Assembly (NCBI GenBank): GCA_934351255.1
Contig: CAKRJH010000006.1
Span: forward strand, 1 to 64,000
Reading direction: 5' to 3'
DNA: 64,000 nucleotides
Source: an uncultured Lachnospiraceae bacterium
GTDB lineage: Bacteria; Bacillota; Clostridia; Lachnospirales; Lachnospiraceae
Numbering within the stretch: the stretch's first letter is position 1; each line of letters starts with the position of its first letter. Below, piece by piece: positions 53,794 through 63,117 of the stretch. The translations under genes were made by a program, and so were the position numbers. The notes beneath the pieces were generated by a model, which saw only the letters and a program-made list of their open reading frames with translations, searched no databases and was not told where the DNA came from.

Positions 53794-55377
53794 ATGAAAC
53801 AAGCGATGCAGCGTCTTTGCCGCCGGCCACAGGGTATCTGCCTGATGCTGGCTCTGGTTCTGCTCGGCGGTGTTCTGTTTGGAACTAGTGTTTCCATGGG
53901 AGCAACGGCTTATGCAAAATCCAAAGATGACAAGAAAACGAAGGAAAAAGCAGTGACATGCGTGGACGATCTGGCGGGAGCCAGGATCGGCGTGCAGATC
54001 GGAACGACAGGAGATATCTATGCGTCCGATTATGAGGGCGATGATGCCGGGACGAAGATCATCCGTTACAACAAGGGTGCCGATGCGATCCAGGCATTGA
54101 AGCAGAAAAAGATCGACTGTGTGATCATCGACGAACAGCCGGCCAAGGCGTTTGTCGAAAAGAACACGGAGCTGAAGATCCTGAACGAAGAGTTTGCGAT
54201 TGAGGACTACGCGATCTGTGTGGCCAAGGGCAATCAGGAGCTGACCGACAAGATCAACCAGGCCCTGGCGGAACTCAAAGAAGAAGGCACACTGGCAGAT
54301 ATCATTAACAATTATATCGGAGATGATACCAAGGGAAAGACACCGTATGAGTCACCGGCGGATGTCAAGCGGGACAACGGCACGCTGGTCATGGCCACCA
54401 ATGCGGCATTTCCACCGTATGAGTACTATGAAAACGGCGTGGTGACCGGTATCGATGCGGATATGGCACAGGCCGTGGCTGACAAGCTGGGCATGAAGCT
54501 GAAGATCTCCGATATGGAGTTTGATTCCATTATCGTGGCAGTGCAGTCCGGCAAGGCAGACATCGGCGTGGCCGGTATGACTGTGACGGAAGACCGTCTC
54601 AAGAATATTGACTTTACCGATTCCTATACCACAGCCAAGCAGGTGATCGTGGTCAACACCGGAAAGACAGCCGGCAAGGCGTCTTTTGCCACACGCGTCA
54701 AGACGACATTTATCGATGATGCGCGCTGGAAATACATTCCAAAAGGACTGCTCAATACGCTGATCATCACGCTGCTGGCAGGACTGATGGGAATTGTTCT
54801 GGGATTCATCCTGGCGACGATCCGTGTCTCCTACGACCGCAGTGAGGAGAGAAATCTGCTGATCCGGATCCTCAATACTCTGGCAAGGCTGTATGTGACG
54901 GTGTTCCGCGGAACACCTATGATGGTGCAGCTCCTGATCATGTACTATGTGATCTTTGCAAGTGTATCGGTGAGTCCTCTGGTGGCTGCTGTGCTGGCAT
55001 TTGGACTGAATTCCGGCGCATACGTGGGAGAAGCGGTGCGTGCAGGTATTATCTCGATCCCGGTAGGACAGTTTGAGGCGGGACGAAGCCTGGGACTGAC
55101 CTTTGGAAGAACCATGACACACATCATCCTTCCTCAGGCGATCCGCAATGCGCTTCCGACCATGTGTAATGAGTTTATCTCTTTGTTAAAAGAGAGTTCG
55201 ATCGTCGGTTATGTCGGTCTGGTGGATGTCACCAAGGCGGCAGATATTATCCGAAGCAACACCTATGAGGCCATGATTCCACTGGTCAGTGTGGCGATCG
55301 TATATCTGGTTATTGTCGTGATCCTTACCAATCTGGTAGGACGTCTGGAGAGGAGGCTGAAGAAGGGTGAAAGATAA
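53794..55377 (+). CDS. Polar amino-acid ABC transporter: binding domain fused to permease
   Basis: 527 residues. A signal sequence/anchor (about 13-42) precedes an extracellular SBP_bac_3-type region and a HisM-type permease (about 315-520, five helices, with the FGLNSGAYVGEAVRAGI coupling segment). Within the binding region the two halves stand in unusual order. Residues about 55-180 (DLAGARIGVQIGTTGD to ADIINNYIGD) correspond to the second half of a normal protein. Residues about 192-290 (GTLVMATNAAFPPYEYY to AKQVIVVN) correspond to the first half. The domain thus looks circularly permuted. Confidence 0.85.
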   Translation: MKQAMQRLCRRPQGICLMLALVLLGGVLFGTSVSMGATAYAKSKDDKKTKEKAVTCVDDLAGARIGVQIGTTGDIYASDYEGDDAGTKIIRYNKGADAIQALKQKKIDCVIIDEQPAKAFVEKNTELKILNEEFAIEDYAICVAKGNQELTDKINQALAELKEEGTLADIINNYIGDDTKGKTPYESPADVKRDNGTLVMATNAAFPPYEYYENGVVTGIDADMAQAVADKLGMKLKISDMEFDSIIVAVQSGKADIGVAGMTVTEDRLKNIDFTDSYTTAKQVIVVNTGKTAGKASFATRVKTTFIDDARWKYIPKGLLNTLIITLLAGLMGIVLGFILATIRVSYDRSEERNLLIRILNTLARLYVTVFRGTPMMVQLLIMYYVIFASVSVSPLVAAVLAFGLNSGAYVGEAVRAGIISIPVGQFEAGRSLGLTFGRTMTHIILPQAIRNALPTMCNEFISLLKESSIVGYVGLVDVTKAADIIRSNTYEAMIPLVSVAIVYLVIVVILTNLVGRLERRLKKGER

Positions 55378-56110
55378 AGGTGAAGTTTTGATCGAGGTAA
55401 AGGATCTGTGCATGTCCTATGAAGACCATCTGGTATTGGACCATATGAATACGACGATCTGCAAGGGCGATGTGATCGCGATCGTCGGGCCTTCCGGCTG
55501 CGGTAAGTCCACATTTATCCGCTGCCTGAACCGTCTTGAGCGGGCGCAGGGCGGGCAGATTATTTTTGAGGGACAGGATATTCTGGACAAAAAGACAGAT
55601 ATTAATAAAGTCAGAGAGCGAATCGGCATGGTATTCCAGCAGTTTAATCTGTTTCCGAATATGACGGTTAAGGAAAACATTACCATGGCACCGGTTCTTC
55701 TGAAGGGACGCAGCAGACAGGAGGCGGACAAGAGAGCGATGGAACTTCTGGAGCGTGTCGGTCTTTCCGACAAGGCGGATGCCTATCCAAACAATCTGTC
55801 CGGCGGACAGATGCAGCGTATCGCCATTGCCAGAACCATGGCCATGGATCCGGATGTGATCCTGTTTGATGAGCCGACATCCGCACTGGATCCGGAGATG
55901 GTCGGAGAGGTGCTGGAGATCATGATGGAACTGGCACGGGACGGTATGACGATGATCGTGGTGACCCATGAGATGGGATTTGCCAGAGAGGTGGCCAACC
56001 GTGTTATGTTTATCGATGAGAAGCATATCAAGGAAGAGGCAGATCCGGAGGAGTTCTTTGAACATCCGAAGGCACCGAGACTGCAGGAGTTCCTCTCAAA
56101 GGTGAAATAA
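55367..56110 (+). CDS. Amino-acid ABC transporter ATP-binding protein
   Basis: 247 residues, GTG start 10 bases after AGGAGG and overlapping the permease stop. Walker A GPSGCGKST, Q loop VFQQFNLFPN, signature LSGGQMQR and Walker B VILFDEPTSALDPE are those of GlnQ/HisP-type ATPases. It energises the fused permease upstream. Confidence 0.93.
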   Translation: MKDKGEVLIEVKDLCMSYEDHLVLDHMNTTICKGDVIAIVGPSGCGKSTFIRCLNRLERAQGGQIIFEGQDILDKKTDINKVRERIGMVFQQFNLFPNMTVKENITMAPVLLKGRSRQEADKRAMELLERVGLSDKADAYPNNLSGGQMQRIAIARTMAMDPDVILFDEPTSALDPEMVGEVLEIMMELARDGMTMIVVTHEMGFAREVANRVMFIDEKHIKEEADPEEFFEHPKAPRLQEFLSKVK

Positions 56111-56166
56111 CAGGAACGTGTCCGGAGCCCGACGCAGGAATGGATATGGAAAGGCATGGATAATAT

Positions 56167-57099
56167 ATGACCAAAATTGATTTGATCACAGGATTTCTGG
56201 GAGCAGGCAAGACTACATTTATCAGACGGTATGTACAGTATCTGATGGCACGGGGATACCGTGTAGGGATCGTGGAGAATGACTTTGGCGCGGTCAATGT
56301 AGACATGATGCTGTTCCAGGATCTTGTGGGGGATCAGTGCGATATTGAGATGATCGCCGGCGGCTGTGACGAGGACTGTCACCGCCGCCGTTTTAAGACG
56401 AAACTGATCGCCATGGGAATGCTTGGGTATGACAGGGTGATCGTAGAGCCCTCCGGGATCTATGATACCGACGAATTTTTTGATGTGCTGCGGGAGGATC
56501 CGGTGGACCGCTGGTTTGAGCCGGGCAGTGTGATCACGGTGGTGGATGCCGGAATGGATCCCAAACTTTCACAGGAGTCACAGTATCTGTTTGCCACACA
56601 GCTTGCAACGGCCGGCAAAGTGGTGTTCAGCCACACGGGAAACTGCGGGGAGGAGCAGCAGCGGCAGACCTGCGGACTGATGAACCGTGTGATGGAGGAT
56701 TCTGGTGTGTCCGCAAAATGGGACATGAGTGATATTCTCCGCAAACCATGGGAGCAGTGGGGCGAGGACGAATTCGCACAGATCCTGAATGCCGGGTATC
56801 ACACCCGGGTTGTCAAAAAGCTCTGGTTTGACCAGAGCCGGAATTACAGTTCGGTCTATATCATGAACCGGCCGGTGGCTGAGGACAGACTCAAAGACAT
56901 TGTCCGGGGACTGTTTGAAGATCCTGCCTGTGGGACGATTTTCCGGATCAAGGGCTTTGTCTCGGGACAGGAAGGCTGGCTGCAGCTCAATGCGACCCGC
57001 GATAAGACCAGTCTGATACCGATCGCGCAGGGACAGGAGATCATTGTGGTGATCGGAGAGCAGCTCGTCGAAGAAAAAATACGGGCATATTGGGGATAA
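56167..57099 (+). CDS. CobW/ZNG1-family (COG0523) GTPase
   Basis: 310 residues. Walker A GFLGAGKTT near residues 8-16 and the acidic IVEPSGIYD region place it in the CobW group of metal chaperone GTPases. The family's GCICC metal motif is altered to GGCDEDCH, and the NKxD guanine-recognition motif is not recognisable (FSHTGN at that place). It may insert metal into a partner; which metal is unclear. The next gene is CbiT-like, but no cobalamin pathway genes are near. Confidence 0.82.
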   Translation: MTKIDLITGFLGAGKTTFIRRYVQYLMARGYRVGIVENDFGAVNVDMMLFQDLVGDQCDIEMIAGGCDEDCHRRRFKTKLIAMGMLGYDRVIVEPSGIYDTDEFFDVLREDPVDRWFEPGSVITVVDAGMDPKLSQESQYLFATQLATAGKVVFSHTGNCGEEQQRQTCGLMNRVMEDSGVSAKWDMSDILRKPWEQWGEDEFAQILNAGYHTRVVKKLWFDQSRNYSSVYIMNRPVAEDRLKDIVRGLFEDPACGTIFRIKGFVSGQEGWLQLNATRDKTSLIPIAQGQEIIVVIGEQLVEEKIRAYWG

Positions 57100-57197
57100 A
57101 AACTGCCCAAGACAGCGGGAACGTGGTATACTTTATATATTGAAGGCAGAACAATCCGGCATATGCCGGGGAGATACGAATGGGGAGGTAGACAGAT

Positions 57198-58097
57198 ATG
57201 GAGACTCAGATTTTTACCAATGAAGTGATATTATCCTGGCTGCAGTATTATGCCAAGAATACGGATATTGATCTGGAACATGTCAAGATCATTGATATCA
57301 CCAAGAAGAACAAAAATGTTATCCCGACCGTGGAGGCACACAAGACGACTATGATCTTCACCAACGCGGGGATCGAGGATATCTTTTACCGGCTCTGGAA
57401 TGCGGGGCTGGGGGAATGTGAGGTCTGGTACAATGAGGGGTCTGATCCGGAGGGACAGATCTATCACAAACCGGTGCGTGACATGATCGACCGCGGGATC
57501 AATGCGGCGGCCGGCATGCTGATTCTGAATCCGGACGCGCGCAACACCGCCAAGATCGGTATGGGCAATGATATTTTCCAGAAAGGATCGATCCATTATG
57601 TGGGCAGTGAGATCCGCGCGGTGATCCTCAATAAGATGATGCTCGGGGAACGCGACGACGTCTGTGTCATCGGCGGAGAGAGTATCGCCATCGAGACCGC
57701 CCTGACGGCACCGGAGGGATCCGTGATCGCCGTGGAATACAACCATGCGGACCGTGCGACGATGGAGGACAATGTCGATCATTTCGGACTGCAGAATGTC
57801 ACGATCATCGACCATGTGGACGAGGAGAGCATGAAAGGACTGCCGGTACCTTCTCTGGTATTTATGGTGGCATCGGCCAGCATGGATCAGGAACTGGAAT
57901 GTTTGAAGAAACTCAACCCTGCACTGAATGTCGTGATCTATACGCTCGACTTTAAGGTGGCAGCGGAGGCGGCTGACAAACTCCGCGCTCTGGGAATCCG
58001 GGATGTGGAGACGATCCAGATCTCCGTGTCCAGACTGGACAGCAAGAATGCATTCAAACCGCAGCCGGCACCGTGGATCATTACGGGAAGATCCTAG
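57198..58097 (+). CDS. CbiT/CobL-like protein with degenerate SAM motif
   Basis: 299 residues. The C-terminal half follows the CbiT precorrin decarboxylase/methylase pattern: GSIHYVGSEIRAVILNKM, then VIGGESIAIETALTAPEGSVIAVE and NVDHFGLQNVTIID. The glycine-rich SAM loop, DIGAGTG in active enzymes, reads VIGGESI, so SAM binding is doubtful. The N-terminal part weakly resembles CbiE. Standing alone next to a CobW GTPase, it may have a metal-related task other than cobalamin synthesis. GGGGAGG ribosome site. Confidence 0.65.
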   Translation: METQIFTNEVILSWLQYYAKNTDIDLEHVKIIDITKKNKNVIPTVEAHKTTMIFTNAGIEDIFYRLWNAGLGECEVWYNEGSDPEGQIYHKPVRDMIDRGINAAAGMLILNPDARNTAKIGMGNDIFQKGSIHYVGSEIRAVILNKMMLGERDDVCVIGGESIAIETALTAPEGSVIAVEYNHADRATMEDNVDHFGLQNVTIIDHVDEESMKGLPVPSLVFMVASASMDQELECLKKLNPALNVVIYTLDFKVAAEAADKLRALGIRDVETIQISVSRLDSKNAFKPQPAPWIITGRS

Positions 58098-58216
58098 AGG
58101 CAGACAGATCGTTTCGGTGAGATTCTTTTGGCCATGAAGTGAATCCGGACAGCAAAGTTTAAATGGTAGACAAGGCTGTTTTATGAGTCTTAATATGCGG
58201 AAAGGAATCAATATAA

Positions 58217-59383
58217 ATGAAAACTCGTATTATATATATTGCTTTATTTATAAGCATTTTGAGTGTTATGAGCGGGTGTTCTTTTTGGAATGAGAATCAT
58301 AGTACGGAGGAAAGAACAGAAGATTCATCTAAGCTGGGATCGGTATTATCAAACTATTCTTTTGCACAGTTAAACGGACAGATTGCTTATCTTACGATAC
58401 AAGCAAATGAGATAAGATTTAAAGCTGAACAAGAGATAGAAGAGAAGGTTGTAAAATTACCTGCAAATAGAGATTGTTTAGAAATTACAGCAGGAAAAGA
58501 TTATTTTTATGTATATTGTACCAATGAGGATGAAACAAATGGATTTTTAAGAGTTTATGATAATCAAGCACAATTAATAAATGAAGTAGAGTTACCATTT
58601 AAAAGAGTTAGTGTATCAAATGGATATATATTTGGTTATTATAATGATATTGATGATTTTTTTGGCTGGAACTCTAATGTTTCTAATAGTCACATTGAGG
58701 CGACGCATTATATAAACGAAAGTAAATTTTTAGAAAAGTATTCAAATAAATTAACAGATTGGAATGAAATTAAGGCCAATGGAAAAGAAGTAGTAATAGG
58801 AAATATACAATTTTACTTTTATTCGGCAGATTATTTTCATTCACAAAATTATTATAGTAATAAAAAGCCATTGGATGTTTTAGAAGATATTGATTATTTA
58901 AGGTATTGTGATGGGAAACTTGCTTCGGAAGAGTACGATACAAAAATTAAGTTAAGAATAAATCAAATATATAACATGATGCGGAAAAAAGAGAAGAATT
59001 TTCTGATATACAGTTTTGAGGAAAAGGGTACAATTTATGGGATATGTAATGTTTATAAAGAACACGGTGATTTGCTGTCGCTTTTGACTAAGGATTTAAA
59101 GTACAGTTTTTCTTTTCGATATAATGAGAAAGAAGATAAACTGTATAAAAAAACAGAATATAACGATATAGAATTAATTTATGAAGATGATAATAATTGC
59201 CTATATCATAAATTGGATGGAGTTTATTGCAAAACTTTAAGTACGGGGGATTGTAAAAAAGTTTATGACTATAATGGAGAAATAGGAATTACTTTGTTAA
59301 ATGGTTGGGTGAAATTTCAGGAAATAGCTGTACATTATGATGATAATCTGGTGGATAAGCAGGAAATAAAAAAAATATGGTAA
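58217..59383 (+). CDS. Lipoprotein of unknown family, paralogue 1
   Basis: 388 residues. Signal peptide with lipobox SVMSGC (cysteine near residue 21). The mature part is beta-rich and acidic with HIEATHYI and MMRKKEKNF segments shared with the lipoprotein at 59611; the two clearly descend from a duplication. Codon use is much more AT-rich than the upstream genes. The last 87 bases recur as a gene fragment at 61273-61359. Confidence 0.8.
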   Translation: MKTRIIYIALFISILSVMSGCSFWNENHSTEERTEDSSKLGSVLSNYSFAQLNGQIAYLTIQANEIRFKAEQEIEEKVVKLPANRDCLEITAGKDYFYVYCTNEDETNGFLRVYDNQAQLINEVELPFKRVSVSNGYIFGYYNDIDDFFGWNSNVSNSHIEATHYINESKFLEKYSNKLTDWNEIKANGKEVVIGNIQFYFYSADYFHSQNYYSNKKPLDVLEDIDYLRYCDGKLASEEYDTKIKLRINQIYNMMRKKEKNFLIYSFEEKGTIYGICNVYKEHGDLLSLLTKDLKYSFSFRYNEKEDKLYKKTEYNDIELIYEDDNNCLYHKLDGVYCKTLSTGDCKKVYDYNGEIGITLLNGWVKFQEIAVHYDDNLVDKQEIKKIW

Positions 59384-59433
59384 GGTGATTAGTAATATAA
59401 AGGCAGCAAAGTGGACTGCACCAATAAGGGGGG
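59297..59433 (+). repeat. 137-bp direct repeat, copy 1
   Basis: Matches 61273-61409 with one mismatch (position 59420 A, 61396 G). It covers the last codons of lipoprotein 1 and the intergenic stretch up to a GGGGGG ribosome site. Confidence 0.95.
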
Positions 59434-59436
59434 GAT

Positions 59437-59574
59437 GTGCAAAAATGGGATAAATGGATTGATGAAGATAGTAGATTTGAATTGGCCAATGACTATTACG
59501 CACGTACACTTTATTATATGAATTTTAAAGGGAAAAAAGTCAAAAAGATAGAAAAAGGAAAAAGAGGCTTTTGA
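59437..59574 (+). CDS. Possible small protein after lipoprotein 1
   Basis: A GTG start right after the AAGGGGGG site opens a 45-residue frame (QKWDKWIDEDSRFELAN and on), charged and lysine-rich at the end. It may be a true small gene or the start of a truncated one; its upstream region is the same repeat that precedes the gene at 61416. Confidence 0.35.
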   Translation: MQKWDKWIDEDSRFELANDYYARTLYYMNFKGKKVKKIEKGKRGF

Positions 59575-59610
59575 AGTTTCGAGAGGAAAGTTTTGAGGAG
59601 AATAATTATT

Positions 59611-60825
59611 ATGAAAAAGATAGTATATATAATTTTAGGCATTTGTTTGGCGGGTTTATTATTTTGTAGTTGTATGCGCCAGACGAAAAACGAGAAGGAA
59701 TATTCTCATGAAATGGGAAAATGGAGTAGTCAGATTGCTGGAGTTTTTGATAGTCCCGTACTTGCTTATATGGATTCTATTATTGCATATCTGACTTCCG
59801 ATAATTTGTGTTTTTATGATACCAAGGAAGATAAAATTGTAAAAAGCAGACTGTTGGAGGATGAAGCGTTTTTAGAAATTTCAGCAGGAAAAGAATATTT
59901 TTATGTTTTGGTTGAGAAAAAAGCATCTGATGCATTGTCGATTCATCCTGGACCGTTTTACTTGAAGTTATATTATCCGGATGGTTCTATGTACCAGGAA
60001 ATCTCTATGCCATTTCAACGTATGTTTGTCTCTGATGGGATGATATATGCATATTGGGAACCGGATTATAGTATGGAGGCGTATGAACGTAAGAAAGGAC
60101 ATATCGAAGCAACACATTATTTAAGTGAAAAAGATTTTTTGTCGAATTTCTCGAATAAAGTTTCCGATTGGAATCAAATGTCGGGGGATACATTGAAGAT
60201 TGCTTCAAAAACATTTTATCGATATTCAGCTGATGGCGATATGCATAAAAAGGCGTATTACTGTGACGACAAGTACCTGAAATTGATTCAGCAATTTTTT
60301 TTTACGGAGTATGCAGACGGGAAATTAGTGACTGCTCCCGAACGGATGATGGATACGTGTTATTTGGAGCAGATGTATTCCATGATGAAAAAGAAAGAAA
60401 AAAATTGGGTTACTTACGCCTGGGAAGTAAATGGAACTTTATATGGAGTTTGTAATATCTACCAAAGTCAGTCGGGTTTTATGACACAGATGGATACCCG
60501 TGATATCGCCTATAGCATTTCCTTTTGCTATGATGAAATTAAGGATACTTTTTATAAGACAGATGAATATGAAGACGTAGAACTGATTTATGCAGATGGA
60601 AATTGTGTTCTTACACATACTTATGATGGTGTATATTACAAAGATATGGTTGCCGGTCAGCAAGATAAAGTGCTGAATTATGATGGTGCAATTACGGTAG
60701 ATGTACGGGATGGATTATTGTCCGTGGGTAGGTTGGGAAATGAAAGGTTTGATGATTCTTATGGACTGGTAGAACAGGAACAATTTTGGGGAGAAGGAAC
60801 TTTATTGATAAAAAAATTATGGTAA
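59611..60825 (+). CDS. Lipoprotein of unknown family, paralogue 2
   Basis: 404 residues. Signal peptide with lipobox LLFCSC (cysteine near 20). The same plan as the lipoprotein at 58217, with HIEATHYL, FYRYSAD, MMKKKEKNW and GVYYKD in matching order. ATG 59611 has GAGGAGA upstream. Function unknown; both may act on the cell surface in this variable stretch. Confidence 0.8.
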   Translation: MKKIVYIILGICLAGLLFCSCMRQTKNEKEYSHEMGKWSSQIAGVFDSPVLAYMDSIIAYLTSDNLCFYDTKEDKIVKSRLLEDEAFLEISAGKEYFYVLVEKKASDALSIHPGPFYLKLYYPDGSMYQEISMPFQRMFVSDGMIYAYWEPDYSMEAYERKKGHIEATHYLSEKDFLSNFSNKVSDWNQMSGDTLKIASKTFYRYSADGDMHKKAYYCDDKYLKLIQQFFFTEYADGKLVTAPERMMDTCYLEQMYSMMKKKEKNWVTYAWEVNGTLYGVCNIYQSQSGFMTQMDTRDIAYSISFCYDEIKDTFYKTDEYEDVELIYADGNCVLTHTYDGVYYKDMVAGQQDKVLNYDGAITVDVRDGLLSVGRLGNERFDDSYGLVEQEQFWGEGTLLIKKLW

Positions 60826-60863
60826 AAGTAATATAAAAAATTATATTTTAGATAGGGAGTAAA

Positions 60864-60977
60864 ATCAAGAATTTTGTTGAACATGCACTAAAAAGAACAG
60901 AGAGGATTGTAAACGCAGAAGGTAAGACTATTCAAGGAACATTAGGATTTAAGAAAACGGTAGAAAGTGTTCTTTGA
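60864..60977 (+). pseudogene. Short C-terminal gene fragment
   Basis: 37 codons without a start (KNFVEHALKRTERIVNAEG and on) ending in TGA 60975-60977. It lies between lipoprotein 2 and the transposase remnant and overlaps the latter's broken end. Probably the tail of a gene lost by rearrangement. Confidence 0.35.
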
Positions 60978-61203
60978 AAAATCTTCCTTAAAAGAGCCGG
61001 TTCGTTGCTGCATATACATACTTCTTTTGACAAAAATGTTGCTGAGTTTGTAACGAAGCAGAGAAACAGGCGAAATACCTTTTTCTTTCAATCCATTACA
61101 TCTGGCAAGAAGCTTACCAACATGATGTTTGGAAAAAATCGCTGAACACAATTACTTAAGTCGTTTTCATTGAAATGGTTTTGTGGTATACTGGACATGG
61201 CAT
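60942..61203 (-). pseudogene. IS4-like transposase N-terminal remnant
   Basis: From a start at 61198 or 61203, with AAAGGAG upstream, the minus strand gives MSSIPQNHFNENDLS and on. After about 22 residues it shifts frame to continue with KGISPVSLLRYKLSN and SKNTFYRFL. This resembles the first part of IS4-type transposases. It then breaks off near 60955; the catalytic DDE domain is gone. A decayed insertion sequence. Confidence 0.65.
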
Positions 61204-61272
61204 AAATCTCCTTTGTAAAGAGGGTTTCTGGACAATTCCATTATACCAAACGGATTAGATTTATGCCTTTTT

Positions 61273-61359
61273 TTAAATGGTTGGGTGAAATTTCAGGAAA
61301 TAGCTGTACATTATGATGATAATCTGGTGGATAAGCAGGAAATAAAAAAAATATGGTAA
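61273..61359 (+). pseudogene. 3' fragment of a lipoprotein gene
   Basis: Encodes only the last residues of a lipoprotein-1-type gene (LNGWVKFQEIAVHYDDN to the TAA at 61357). The 5' part is absent; the sequence just upstream belongs to the transposase remnant's end. It marks a deleted third paralogue or a duplicated segment. Confidence 0.8.
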
Positions 61360-61409
61360 GGTGATTAGTAATATAAAGGCAGCAAAGTGGACTGCGCCAA
61401 TAAGGGGGG
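61273..61409 (+). repeat. 137-bp direct repeat, copy 2
   Basis: Second copy of 59297-59433, offset 1976 bases, same orientation, one mismatch. Confidence 0.95.
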
Positions 61410-61415
61410 CTGGGA

Positions 61416-61916
61416 TTGAAAATTGTAAAAAAAATAAAGAGAATATGTATGAAATCAAGTTGGATTGTGCAACTGTTTATTGTATGTTTTATAATTGGAT
61501 TGTTTGTGTTGACTATGAATTACAATAGTTATGTTTTAAGAAAGTTTTCTTCTCAGCTGTTTGAAATGGATTTGCCAGAGGATGTTCATGTCATAGAGAA
61601 ATATAAGGTTAAAGGGAAGTTGAATGGAAACGGGAATGGAATGGATTTTTTTGCTTGTATTTTAGTTAAGACGGAGCGTTCACAAGAGGAACTCCGTGAT
61701 TATTTGAATAATCAAAAATTTATTCCAGCAAAAAATCATGAAATTGTAGAGACAGAAGTGGTAAAATTACAGAGTATTCAATTAAAAACAAAGTATGTAG
61801 AGCATGAAGAAATAGAGTTTGAGACTTTACAAAATGAAGTTAATTTTAATGATTATTATGTTTTATCAATATATGATGGCGGATATTCTGCTGATTTTGA
61901 TATTTCGGGGCATTAG
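61416..61916 (+). CDS. Membrane-anchored protein of unknown function
   Basis: 166 residues with a TTG start six bases after GGGGGG. A basic start and one membrane helix (about 17-37) leave an acidic outer part of about 125 residues. Not recognised. Its ribosome site and leader come from the 137-bp repeat. ATG 61449 would be an alternative start. Confidence 0.6.
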   Translation: MKIVKKIKRICMKSSWIVQLFIVCFIIGLFVLTMNYNSYVLRKFSSQLFEMDLPEDVHVIEKYKVKGKLNGNGNGMDFFACILVKTERSQEELRDYLNNQKFIPAKNHEIVETEVVKLQSIQLKTKYVEHEEIEFETLQNEVNFNDYYVLSIYDGGYSADFDISGH

Positions 61917-61935
61917 TGATATAAGTATAACGCAT

Positions 61936-61975
61936 AAAAAATACCCCTTTCACTGGATGTCCAGTAAAAGGGGTA
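61936..61975 (-). terminator. Terminator on the minus strand
   Basis: TACCCCTTT-C-ACTGG (61942-61956) pairs with 61961-61975 around ATGT, and the minus strand continues into TTTTTT. It would end the nucleoside hydrolase message about 95 bases past its stop; it may also act weakly on the gene from the left. Confidence 0.7.
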
Positions 61976-62068
61976 CATATCGACCTCACGGTCTGGGCGA
62001 TTTTTTTCTGGGGGAGTTTTTTTACAGCCCCTTTTTTGCGTCTTGTAGTATGTCTTATCCGGAATCGA

Positions 62069-62977
62069 TCACTCGGAAAAGAAGATCCGGAGTTTGGCAA
62101 AGAAGTCTTCCAGCATAAAGCGGGAATCGACTTCGTCATAGACGCGGATCGTACGGTCTGTCTTGACAATATCGCCATAGCAGCCGTTTTCATCTACCAC
62201 GCGGGCATCTTCGATATGGCTGCGGCCCGCCATGAAATCAATGGCCAGTCCCACTGCGGCGGTACCGCCCAGTGACCAGCTTTCACCCATGGTCCAGTCG
62301 GCATCCTGTGAGTTGCCGTAATACTGCATCTCCTTGAACAGGTAGTTGCCGATCTTGCCGTATGGTTTTACTTTTTCCTGGATCTCTGCATAACTCAGGC
62401 GCAGGTGGGCATAGGCCACATTGGGAACCTGCCACAGCTCCACATCGGATTTGAAGAGAAGATTGGCTGCTTTGTAGTCGTTGCAGAGGTTGAATTCACA
62501 TTCGCCCTCCGGGTAGGCACCGCCGCCGATCCAGATGACATGGATCTTGCTCTCGATCTCCGGGGTACGCATGATGGCAGCAGCGACATTGGTCACAGCG
62601 CCCATGCAGAGAATATAAAGCGGCATGGGATCGTCTGTCAGTGCCTCATCGATGATGAAGCGGACCGCATCGGTGCGCAGTGCATTGGCAATCGGCGCAG
62701 GGTCGGCGGTCAGAGAAATCTCAGCGCCACGAAAGACAGGGATCTCTTCTTCGAGTCCCATTAATTTGACAATCTTGCTGGCTTCCTGGAAAGATCGTTC
62801 CATGGAGCCCTCGCAGTTGAAATGCTCGGCGGTGATGCCCTTTACGTGAAACTTTGGGGTCATCAGTGCGTGTGCGATCGCATACTGGTCGTCCGCCTCG
62901 CAGGCAGTATCGGTATCGATGATCACCCGGATATGCTTGTCCGGACGGATACCGAATGCTACATTCCTTTGATTCAT
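62069..62977 (-). CDS. Inosine-uridine preferring nucleoside hydrolase family protein
   Basis: 302 residues. The calcium-site start reads DTDTACEADDQ, a variant of the family's DTDPGxDD with an inserted-like stretch; ALRTDAVRFIIDEAL and MGAVTNVAAAI are other family segments. It would cleave ribonucleosides to base and ribose in salvage; the altered motif leaves substrate and activity open. GGGAG ribosome site upstream; a TATAAT on this strand lies at 63016-63021. Confidence 0.85.
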   Translation of the reverse strand: MNQRNVAFGIRPDKHIRVIIDTDTACEADDQYAIAHALMTPKFHVKGITAEHFNCEGSMERSFQEASKIVKLMGLEEEIPVFRGAEISLTADPAPIANALRTDAVRFIIDEALTDDPMPLYILCMGAVTNVAAAIMRTPEIESKIHVIWIGGGAYPEGECEFNLCNDYKAANLLFKSDVELWQVPNVAYAHLRLSYAEIQEKVKPYGKIGNYLFKEMQYYGNSQDADWTMGESWSLGGTAAVGLAIDFMAGRSHIEDARVVDENGCYGDIVKTDRTIRVYDEVDSRFMLEDFFAKLRIFFSE

Positions 62978-63117
62978 AACATTATGCTCCCTCTCATGTA
63001 TCGTTTAATAAGAGAATTATACCACAGATTGGAAACAACTTGCAGTTTTTTTGGCTGCGTGAGATACTAAAAATGTCACAAAATTTCAGGTCGTTTTTTG
63101 ACAGATTGGAGAAGTGT

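Noticed and set aside
57231..58211. Long open frame on the minus strand across the CbiT-like gene
   Set aside because: Antisense shadow, His- and Arg-rich, no motif.
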